DNA of 13,075 nucleotides from Verrucomicrobiota bacterium (GTDB lineage: Bacteria > Verrucomicrobiota > Verrucomicrobiia > Limisphaerales > UBA1096), in assembly GCA_003972865.1 (NCBI GenBank), contig QOAX01000273.1:1-13075 (forward strand). Reading direction: 5' to 3'. Position 1 is the stretch's first letter. Every line of letters begins with the position of its first letter. A program made the position numbers and the translations under genes. The notes beneath the pieces were generated by a model, which made no database searches, was not told the origin of the DNA, and worked only from the letters and a program-made list of their open reading frames with translations. This document shows, piece after piece, positions 5,503 to 11,919 of this stretch.

Positions 5503-7773
5503 ATGGGGCATATCTTTACAACCAAAACGCGATTTCTTCGTGCACAACCCAGGTGCTTTTGCCGAGCATTGGCCTTGGCTTTTGGTGTGGTCCTTGGCCA
5601 AGCGTTGGCGGATGATATTCCCAAGCCATCAGCGATCACGCCTGAAAGCCGGGGCACATTTCGAGGTCGGCCCACCGTAAAGGCAGTGCGCGTCGACCAG
5701 GCTCCCGACATCGACGGCCATCTCATTGACGAACCATGGCACTTGGCCAAGCCGGCCGGTGAGTTTCTTCAAAAGGAACCCAAGGAGAATCTGCCACACT
5801 CTCAACAAACGGAATTCCGGGTGCTCTTCGACGACGATGCATTGTACATCGGCGTGTGGTGCTTCGACACAGAGTCTGATCGCCTTGTTGCACTCAACAT
5901 GGAAAGGGATGGTCATATGCGTTTTGAGGATGTGGTGATGATTACCCTGGACACCTTTCTGGATCGCAGGAACGGCTATCAATTTTCGGTCAACACGAAC
6001 GGAGCGCGCGGCGATGCCACGATCAGTAATAATACCTCCGTAAGTCCCGAGTGGGACGGGGCGTGGACGGCAAAAAGCAGGCGACATGTCTGGGGATGGA
6101 GCACCGAAATCGCCATTCCGTTCAAGACCATCAGTTTTGATGAAACAATCAGCACATGGGGATTCAACATCTACCGCAACATCGGACGTTCTAATGAAAG
6201 CGCTTTGTGGGCCAACTCGCGCGCTTCCATCCGAGGCCATCATGTGTCCGAATGCGGTGACCTGACCGGATTGCACGGGCTCAGGCAGGGGCTTGGTCTG
6301 GACATTACGCCATATGCGACGGGTAAATACCGTAGGGACTACGACGCAAAGGACTCGGATTTACTTGGGGACTTTGGTTTCGGCGTCCGCTACCGGCTCA
6401 CTCCCAGCCTGACCGCCCTTGCCAGCGTCAACACCGATTTCGCGGAGACGGAAATAGATAGGCGTCAGGTTAATTTAACTCGTTACCCCTTGTTTTTCCC
6501 TGAGAAACGTCAGTTTTTCCTAGAAGACTCCGGCATCTTCGGTTTCGGCGGCGGGGAATCGTCCAGACGCCGATCACGGGATTCGTCTGACACACTACTG
6601 ATGCCGTTTTTCAGCCGTCGAATCGGCCTGAGCAGTAAAGGACAAATCGTGCCGATTCAATTTGCCGGAAAGCTTACCGGCCGTATTAAGGATTATAACA
6701 TCGGCCTGCTTGATACCGTGCTCGACGGGGAGGACGGCCCGCGGAATGCTTTTGTTGGCCGGATTAGCCGCAACCTTTTCGAGCAGTCATCCGTTGGGTT
6801 CCTGACCACCATTGGTGACCCCGACTCGGATGAAATGAATTCGGTCACAGGTGTCGACTTCCAGTATCGAAACAGCAACTTCTTGGATGGACGCACCTTT
6901 GAGGCCAACCTGTTTGCGCTTGGTTCCTATTCGGAGGACTTGGGTGGACTGGAGCCGGCCTGGGGCGCCAGTACAAAACTGTACGACCGCAACATTGATC
7001 TCTCCGCCAGCGCAATGGAGATCGGCGATGATTTTAATCCGGCCATGGGGTTTGTTCGGCGCCGGGGCACTCGTCGGTACATGGTCGAGGCGGATTTCAC
7101 AACCTACCACGACAACATCAGTTGGTTGCGGAACACGCGCCATGGCTACGAGGCGGAACTCTATACCGACCTTGGAAACGACGTTGTGAATACCAAACAG
7201 TCGTTCGATCTATTTTCACTCTATCTCGAGAGCCAAGACTACATATCGCTAAAGGTGTCGCATTTGACGGATCGGCCCGCTGAGGATTTTGAAATCTCCG
7301 ACGGTTCGATCATCCCTGCCGGGGATTACGAATGGTGGGATGTTCGGTTGTTAGCCTATTTGGGCATGAACCGATTACTGTTCCTTAGGCCCATGTACAG
7401 GGTCGGCGGCTTTTACGATGGCACGAGACAACAGATCGAGCTTGAAACACGTTATATCCCTTGGCCCAAACTCCGCCTGAGCTTGGCTTACTCGCTGAAC
7501 CTGATCGACTGGGACCGGTTTGAGGACTCGAGCATCCATGTCATGTCGGGGATGGTCCAGTACAGCTTCACACCGGATTTGGTTTTGTCGAGCCTCATCC
7601 AGTACGACGACATCTCGGACTCGATCGGCGTCAACAGCCGGTTGCAGTGGGAGTACAAGCCGGGCGCGAAGATGTTCTTCGTCATCAATCAGGGCTACGT
7701 TGACGAGATGACCGGCTTCGTGATCAAGGACCTCGAACTGGTGGCCAAGGTCGGCGCGCTGTTCCGTTTTTAG
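5503..7773 (+). CDS. DUF5916-type outer-membrane protein with CBM9-like N-terminal domain (paralogue B)
   Basis: This 756-residue tandem paralogue of the preceding gene starts 19 bp after its stop. It has an ATG start, a basic n-region of about 20 residues, and a signal peptide core ending VVLGQALADD (likely cleavage near residue 37). The CBM9-like domain spans about 57-235 and the DUF5916/barrel part about 250-756, ending in Phe. Judged by eye, similarity to paralogue A is very high through the middle and at the C-terminus (SRLQWEYKPGAKMFF; LFRF). It falls in the signal peptide and in a patch near residues 600-670, which may form surface-exposed strands or loops. Paralogue B reads HLAKP where A reads SLAQP, and has one Arg fewer in the Arg/Ser-rich loop. 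Co-transcription with the sulfatase suggests a shared envelope role, but family function is unknown. GC content is intermediate between paralogue A and the housekeeping genes. Confidence 0.86.
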   Translation: MGHIFTTKTRFLRAQPRCFCRALALAFGVVLGQALADDIPKPSAITPESRGTFRGRPTVKAVRVDQAPDIDGHLIDEPWHLAKPAGEFLQKEPKENLPHSQQTEFRVLFDDDALYIGVWCFDTESDRLVALNMERDGHMRFEDVVMITLDTFLDRRNGYQFSVNTNGARGDATISNNTSVSPEWDGAWTAKSRRHVWGWSTEIAIPFKTISFDETISTWGFNIYRNIGRSNESALWANSRASIRGHHVSECGDLTGLHGLRQGLGLDITPYATGKYRRDYDAKDSDLLGDFGFGVRYRLTPSLTALASVNTDFAETEIDRRQVNLTRYPLFFPEKRQFFLEDSGIFGFGGGESSRRRSRDSSDTLLMPFFSRRIGLSSKGQIVPIQFAGKLTGRIKDYNIGLLDTVLDGEDGPRNAFVGRISRNLFEQSSVGFLTTIGDPDSDEMNSVTGVDFQYRNSNFLDGRTFEANLFALGSYSEDLGGLEPAWGASTKLYDRNIDLSASAMEIGDDFNPAMGFVRRRGTRRYMVEADFTTYHDNISWLRNTRHGYEAELYTDLGNDVVNTKQSFDLFSLYLESQDYISLKVSHLTDRPAEDFEISDGSIIPAGDYEWWDVRLLAYLGMNRLLFLRPMYRVGGFYDGTRQQIELETRYIPWPKLRLSLAYSLNLIDWDRFEDSSIHVMSGMVQYSFTPDLVLSSLIQYDDISDSIGVNSRLQWEYKPGAKMFFVINQGYVDEMTGFVIKDLELVAKVGALFRF
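5593..5602. repeat. iterated palindrome CTTGGCCAAG (signal peptide, paralogue B)
   Basis: An exact 10-bp palindrome read as LGQA at the end of the signal peptide. A half-site TTGGCC with an adjoining TTGGC lies at 5569-5579. Confidence 0.95.
5742..5751. repeat. iterated palindrome CTTGGCCAAG (paralogue B, LAK phase)
   Basis: An exact copy read as His-Leu-Ala-Lys-Pro. The equivalent site in paralogue A (3449-3458) is CTTGGCCCAG, one base off. Confidence 0.95.
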
Positions 7774-7818
7774 GGGCTTTCCGCTCGAACCCCGAGCCGC
7801 CACCGCCCACAATGCGGC

Positions 7819-8898
7819 GTGCGCCTGGCCAAGCTTAAACTGCGTGATTTCCGGAATTTCCGGAGGCTCGACGCCGCGTTCGAGCCGGGCTTTCACGTGC
7901 TGGTCGGCCGCAACGCGCAGGGTAAAACCAACCTGCTCGAGGCTGTTTACCTGCTGGCCACGCTGCGCTCATTCCGGGGCGCAGGCAACGCGCAGATCAT
8001 CCGCCACGGGCAGAAAGCCTTCTTCGCCGGCGGACTGGCGCTTGGCCAGACGGAGAGCGAAATCCGCCATTACTGGTCGGCGGCCCAGCGCAAACTCACC
8101 GTCAACGAAAAGCCGATCCGCCGCATCACCGATTACCTCGGCACACTGCGCACCGTGGTCTTCTGCGCCGAAGATGCGCTGCTGGTCAACGGGCCGGCCA
8201 AGGCGCGCCGCCGTTTTCTCGACCTGCTGCTCACGCAGACGCAGCCCGGCTATCTCGGATTGCTTCACCGCTACACCGGGGCGCTGCGATCGCGCAACGC
8301 GCTGCTCAGGCGCGACTCCCCCGACTTGGCGCTGCTCGACAGCTTCACCCGCGAGCTCGTCGCCAACGGCGAAAAGCTCATCACCGCCCGGCGTGACCTC
8401 GTCAAAAAACTCTCGCCACTCATCCGCTTGGGCTACCGAAAAATCGCGGCCAAGCCGGAGGACGCGGGCATCGCCTACGCGCCAAGCGTCCGGGAGGATT
8501 TCGCGGTGGACCTGGCGAAGTCGAGGGTTCGCGAGCAGCGACACCGCACGACACTGGTCGGCCCGCACCGGGACGAACTCAAGCTGGCGCTCGACGGCCA
8601 ACCGGCGGCGCAATACGCCAGCGAGGGTCAGAAGCGCACCTTTGCCATCGCGCTGAAAATGGCGCAGGGCGACTACCTCGCCGGCATCCACGGCTCGGCG
8701 CCGATCCTGCTGATCGACGATGTGATGGGCGAACTCGACGCCGGGCGTCGGGCCGGCCTGATACCGCTGATCAGCCGCACCGACCAGGCGCTTGGCCAGG
8801 TGTTTATGACCTGCACCGAGGAAAACTGGCCCGGCGAGCTTTCCGGCAATCTCCACCGCTGGCAGGTCGAGCAAGGCAGCCTGAAGAGGATGAGTTGA
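7819..8898 (+). CDS. recF: RecF, DNA recombination and gap-repair ATPase
   Basis: The 359-residue protein is of normal RecF length. It has the Walker A motif GRNAQGKTN at 30-38 (Lys36), the RecF-typical GPHRDEL at 248-254, the ABC-type signature ASEGQKR at 267-273 and Walker B with D-loop ILLIDDVMGELD at 296-307. RecF binds DNA at single-strand gaps and, with RecO and RecR, helps load RecA in the cytoplasm. The start is the GTG at 7819: it gives the family N-terminus MRLAKLKLRDFRNF, and the nearby ATG at 7812 is in another frame that stops at once. Unlike in many bacteria, no dnaA, dnaN or gyrB is adjacent. It may be transcribed with the upstream outer-membrane genes (45-bp gap) or from a promoter I cannot see. 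It contains three copies of the recurrent palindrome, one covering codons 3-5, and a fourth lies just past its stop. Confidence 0.95.
   Translation: MRLAKLKLRDFRNFRRLDAAFEPGFHVLVGRNAQGKTNLLEAVYLLATLRSFRGAGNAQIIRHGQKAFFAGGLALGQTESEIRHYWSAAQRKLTVNEKPIRRITDYLGTLRTVVFCAEDALLVNGPAKARRRFLDLLLTQTQPGYLGLLHRYTGALRSRNALLRRDSPDLALLDSFTRELVANGEKLITARRDLVKKLSPLIRLGYRKIAAKPEDAGIAYAPSVREDFAVDLAKSRVREQRHRTTLVGPHRDELKLALDGQPAAQYASEGQKRTFAIALKMAQGDYLAGIHGSAPILLIDDVMGELDAGRRAGLIPLISRTDQALGQVFMTCTEENWPGELSGNLHRWQVEQGSLKRMS
7824..7833. repeat. iterated palindrome variant at the start of recF (LAK phase)
   Basis: CCTGGCCAAG covers recF codons 3-5 (Leu-Ala-Lys), three bases after the GTG start codon. Confidence 0.85.
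8038..8050. repeat. iterated palindrome variant (recF, LGQ phase)
   Basis: GCGCTTGGCCAGA, read as Ala-Leu-Gly-Gln-Thr; one base from CTTGGCCAGG. Confidence 0.75.
8788..8800. repeat. iterated palindrome variant (recF, LGQ phase)
   Basis: GCGCTTGGCCAGG, read as Ala-Leu-Gly-Gln-Val near the C-terminus of RecF. Confidence 0.85.
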
Positions 8899-8900
8899 CT

Positions 8901-8917
8901 CGCCGCTTGGCCAGGCG
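8901..8917. repeat. iterated palindrome variant between convergent recF and AsmA-like gene
   Basis: CTTGGCCAGG (8906-8915) occupies much of the 27-bp convergent spacer and is flanked by CGCC and GGCG, which could form a very small hairpin. No U-tract follows, so I do not call a terminator. Confidence 0.8.
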
Positions 8918-8925
8918 CTCTCTGG

Positions 8926-9588
8926 TTAGTCACCGAACAGGCGGCCGAAGAGTTTGTTGAGCAGCACCTTCCAGGTGACCTTGGTGGCGACTTTGTCGAA
9001 GAGCGGGCGCAGGTCGCTGAGTTTCTCAACGTCCTGCACGGTGTAGTCCTCAATGTTGATATTGACGTTGCGGGATTTCCCGGCGTCGGCGAGATGGGTG
9101 AACTTCAGCCGCTCCCACGAGAAGGTCAGGGTGTCGATGGTGAAGTAGAGCGGCGACTCGCCGAGCGCGAGCTGGGCCGACGACTTCGCCACGGCGTCCG
9201 GCAACGAGATGAGGTTGCGTTCGCCTCCCTTGGTTTCCACGAGATTGAACTCGGTGATGCCGATGCGCACCAGCCGGAAATGCGGCTTGAGCTTGCGGCG
9301 CACGTTCATCAACTCCGAGAAGTCGCAGTCGATGAACAGGTCGTCGATTCGGAGCATCGTCGCGCCGCCGTACTTGGGCAGGTTGTAGAGGGTGATGTCG
9401 CGGGCGTCGACGGTGGAGTTTAGCGGGAAACCGATGTCAAGATGCCCAATCCTGGCATCCATCCCCTGCTCGCGAAACTCGCTGATGATCCACCACTTGG
9501 CCAAGGCGTCCTTGGTGAGGAACAGCCCGATTGCCACGACCAGTAACAGGATGAGCAGGCGAAACGCCCAGCGGAACAAAAACCGCAT
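8926..9588 (-). CDS. small membrane-anchored AsmA-like protein of unknown function
   Basis: The 220-residue product starts with the ATG at 9588-9586 (a TTG directly upstream would add one residue). It has one N-terminal hydrophobic segment at about residues 8-24 (LLILLLVVAIGLFL after Arg-rich MRFLFRWAFR), which should anchor it in the inner membrane with the rest in the periplasm. The following part (DARIGHLDIGFPLNSTVDARDITLYNLP) resembles the opening of AsmA/TamB-like proteins, which form beta-rich bridges involved in envelope lipid movement or assembly. I recognise this only as a pattern, and the protein is far shorter than full AsmA. It lies 48 bp downstream of the aas-like gene on the same strand, so co-transcription and an envelope-lipid role are plausible inferences. 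Its stop faces recF across 27 bp. Confidence 0.7.
   Translation of the reverse strand: MRFLFRWAFRLLILLLVVAIGLFLTKDALAKWWIISEFREQGMDARIGHLDIGFPLNSTVDARDITLYNLPKYGGATMLRIDDLFIDCDFSELMNVRRKLKPHFRLVRIGITEFNLVETKGGERNLISLPDAVAKSSAQLALGESPLYFTIDTLTFSWERLKFTHLADAGKSRNVNINIEDYTVQDVEKLSDLRPLFDKVATKVTWKVLLNKLFGRLFGD
9496..9505. repeat. iterated palindrome CTTGGCCAAG (AsmA-like gene, LAK phase)
   Basis: An exact copy read on the minus strand as Ala-Leu-Ala-Lys-Trp, just after the membrane segment. Confidence 0.95.
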
Positions 9589-9636
9589 CAAGCGGACTTA
9601 CCAAAAGCCGGCCCGACTGACAATGCGAAACATGAC

Positions 9637-11784
9637 TCAAGCCGAGCCGGACTCGACGAACTTGAGCACCTCGCGGTGGTTGAGCTTACCGGTGCCGAGC
9701 TTGGGCAGTTCGTCCATCACCCGCAGGTCTCGCGGCACGCAGAGGTTGGTCATCCCTGCTGCGGCGATGGCCTCGCGAAGCTCGGGCAGTTGCAGTCCCG
9801 GCTCGTTGGTCACGGCGACGAGTTTCTCCCCCTTGTCAGCGTCCGGCAGCGCCACCACCGCCACCTCGCACTCCTCGCCGTGCTGCGGGAACGCCCCGGC
9901 CAAGGCATCCTCCACCGCGGTGAGACTGACCATCTCGCCGCTGACCTTGGCGAAGCGCTTGGCCCGGCCCCGGACCCAGAAGTAGCCGTCGGCATCGACG
10001 TGGATAATGTCGCCGGTGTCGTACCAGCCGCCGAGCGCCTGGAACATCCCGTTGGCGTCAGCGTTGAGGTAACCCTTCATCACGTTGGGGCCGCGAACGA
10101 ACAGGCGGCCGGCGTCCGCCACGCCGTCGATCGGCTCGAGCTTCCATTCGATGCCCGGCAACAGCCGGCCCACGGAGCCGAACCGGTTGTCGACCTTGGT
10201 GTTGGCGCAGATCGCAGGGGCGCACTCGGTCACGCCGTATGCCTCGTTGATGCGGATACCGAACTTGCGCGCCCATGTGTCGGCCGTGGCCTGCTGAACC
10301 TTCTCCGCGCCGGCGAGCAGATAGCGCACGCTCCGGAAATCGTACGGATGCGCCATGCGCGCGTAGCCGTTGAGGAACGTGTTGGTGCTCAGAAACATCG
10401 TCGCGTTGGAGTTGTAAACGGCGGTCGGGATCTGCCGGTACTGCAACGGCGACGGAAACAAGGTGGTGCAAATCCCCCGGCAGAGCGGTAGCAGCGTGCC
10501 CACCACCAGACCGAAGCTGTGAAACATCGGCAGACAGTTGAAGAGACTGTCGGTGTCCATCACGTCCACGGTGGAGAACAACTGCCGCAGGTTGGCGAGG
10601 ATGTTGCGGTGCGACAGCTCGACCCCCTTGGGCTCCCCCTCGGAGCCGCTGGTGAAGAGGATGACCGCCGTCCGGTCAGCCGGGATGTTGAACCGCGCCC
10701 GGCCAAGCGCGAGCCGGTGCTTGAGGAACACGCCCAGCTTGGCCAAGCCGGAGATTTGTTTCCGGATGTCCTCGAGGTAAATGAACTCGATGCCGGCCGC
10801 CTCCATCGGCTTCACGTCCAGCTTGGCCTTGGCCAGGAAAACACGGGAGGTGATGACCTCTCTCAACCCGGCCAGCTCCGAGCACGTGAGCATCAGCGGC
10901 ACGCCGCTGGAATAGTTGAGTACAGCCGGGATTTTGCCGATGCGCCACAGGCCAAGCAGCGAGATCACCGTGCCGTTCACGTTGGGTAGCAGCACGCCCA
11001 CCCTCTCCCTTTCGCCATCGAGCAACCGCCGAAACTGTCCGCCGAGCACTTCCGCACCCACCATCACCATCCGATGCCTGAGCGCCCGGCCGGTGACGTC
11101 CTCAAGCACCACCGTGCCAGGACGCTGCCGCGCTTTCGAGGCGATCTCGGTGAGCACGTCGCCGTGGCCGTGGTCCATCTCCACGTGAAACTGCTGCTCG
11201 ATCATCCGCTCGCGAAGCCACTGCGTCAGCGCCTCGCGCACGTCGGTTGTGCCGCTGAATTTCCCGACCGGCGGCTGCAACACGGTGCCGAAGTGAACGC
11301 TCAACCTGGGGAACCACTGCTTCCAGCCCGGTTGCCGCGACCACGGCAGGCGGTGCGCGTTGCGCAGATGGCAGGTGATCACCTTGGCTCCGGTCTTGTG
11401 CAGGAGAAACCCGGTGCCCTCGAAGAGCTTCATCAGGCAGCCGGTCTCGGAGATGCGGCCCTCGGCAAACAAAATCAGCCGGCCGCCGCCCTGCAGGAAG
11501 GTGGCCATCTCCTTCACGGCAAACGGCGAGGCGTGATCCACCGGGAACGTGTAGCGGTTGACCATCATGAACCTAAACATCCAGTGGCTGTCCGCCCTCG
11601 TGGAGGAGGTGACGAAGCGCCAGTCCTCACCCACACACAGCCCCACCAGCCACCAGTCGAACCACGACACGTGATTGGGGATCAGCAAAACCGGCCCCAG
11701 CGTATCCAGCACGTCGTCGCCGTGAATGCGGAGGCGAAACAGGATGCGGGCCAGCAGTCGGCTCATGAGGCGGATGAAAGGCAT
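9637..11784 (-). CDS. aas: Aas-like bifunctional lysophospholipid acyltransferase / acyl-ACP synthetase
   Basis: The 715-residue protein matches E. coli Aas in length (719) and layout. The N-terminal PlsC-type acyltransferase has the HX4D motif in NHVSWFD (His38, Asp43) and FAEGRISETG at 106-115. The C-terminal AMP-forming ligase has the P-loop TSGSEGEPKG at 378-387, PSPLQYR and AGAEK blocks, YGVTE at 516-520, YDTGD at 588-592, the hinge GRAKRFAKVSGEMVS at 606-620 and the A10 lysine Lys700 in PKLGTGK. Aas activates fatty acids onto ACP and re-acylates lysophospholipid at the inner face of the cytoplasmic membrane. The start is the ATG at 11784-11782, without a clear Shine-Dalgarno; the in-frame ATG seven codons downstream is possible. 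Substrate choice (phosphatidylethanolamine turnover versus lipid salvage or synthesis) is inferred. It is likely the first gene of a two-gene unit with the AsmA-like gene. Confidence 0.9.
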   Translation of the reverse strand: MPFIRLMSRLLARILFRLRIHGDDVLDTLGPVLLIPNHVSWFDWWLVGLCVGEDWRFVTSSTRADSHWMFRFMMVNRYTFPVDHASPFAVKEMATFLQGGGRLILFAEGRISETGCLMKLFEGTGFLLHKTGAKVITCHLRNAHRLPWSRQPGWKQWFPRLSVHFGTVLQPPVGKFSGTTDVREALTQWLRERMIEQQFHVEMDHGHGDVLTEIASKARQRPGTVVLEDVTGRALRHRMVMVGAEVLGGQFRRLLDGERERVGVLLPNVNGTVISLLGLWRIGKIPAVLNYSSGVPLMLTCSELAGLREVITSRVFLAKAKLDVKPMEAAGIEFIYLEDIRKQISGLAKLGVFLKHRLALGRARFNIPADRTAVILFTSGSEGEPKGVELSHRNILANLRQLFSTVDVMDTDSLFNCLPMFHSFGLVVGTLLPLCRGICTTLFPSPLQYRQIPTAVYNSNATMFLSTNTFLNGYARMAHPYDFRSVRYLLAGAEKVQQATADTWARKFGIRINEAYGVTECAPAICANTKVDNRFGSVGRLLPGIEWKLEPIDGVADAGRLFVRGPNVMKGYLNADANGMFQALGGWYDTGDIIHVDADGYFWVRGRAKRFAKVSGEMVSLTAVEDALAGAFPQHGEECEVAVVALPDADKGEKLVAVTNEPGLQLPELREAIAAAGMTNLCVPRDLRVMDELPKLGTGKLNHREVLKFVESGSA
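10737..10748. repeat. iterated palindrome GCTTGGCCAAGC (aas, LAK phase)
   Basis: A 12-bp perfect copy read on the minus strand as Gly-Leu-Ala-Lys-Leu (Aas residues 346-350), in the stretch before the adenylation P-loop. Confidence 0.95.
10822..10837. repeat. iterated palindrome variant with tandem half-site (aas)
   Basis: CTTGGCCTTGGCCAGG: a half-site followed by the CTTGGCCAGG form. Read on the minus strand as LAKAK. Confidence 0.85.
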
Positions 11785-11919
11785 CGGCTCGGGGTCGAAA
11801 AAACTCCGCCGGTTGTAGCGGGATCACCGCCAAACAAAAGCCAAAAACCTCAGCCGCCACCGCTCACCCCATCGCCGACAGAATCCCAATCGGGTGGTGG
11901 CGGCGTGACGGCTCTCATT
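11785..11919. other. intergenic spacer between aas-like and FG-GAP genes
   Basis: Both flanking genes are on the minus strand. The right half holds the candidate terminator of the FG-GAP gene. The left part (11785-11840) should hold the promoter of the aas-like gene, but I see no convincing -35/-10 pair. The recurrent palindrome is absent here. Confidence 0.4.
11834..11903 (-). terminator. candidate intrinsic terminator after the FG-GAP gene
   Basis: Starting 16 nt past the stop codon, GTGGCGG (11897-11903) and GGGTG (11892-11896) can pair with CCGCCAC (11854-11860) and CACCC (11865-11869), giving a 12-pair stem with a 4-nt bulge and a 22-nt loop. On the minus strand the stem is followed by a T-rich run (GGTTTTTGGCTTTTG, about 11850-11836). 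Loop size and bulge are larger than in classic terminators, so confidence is moderate. Confidence 0.4.

Noticed and set aside
7796..7818. Small hairpin GCCGC/GCGGC directly before the recF start codon
   Set aside because: It has only five base pairs with a 13-base loop in GC-rich DNA, which is easily chance; there is no evidence for translational control.
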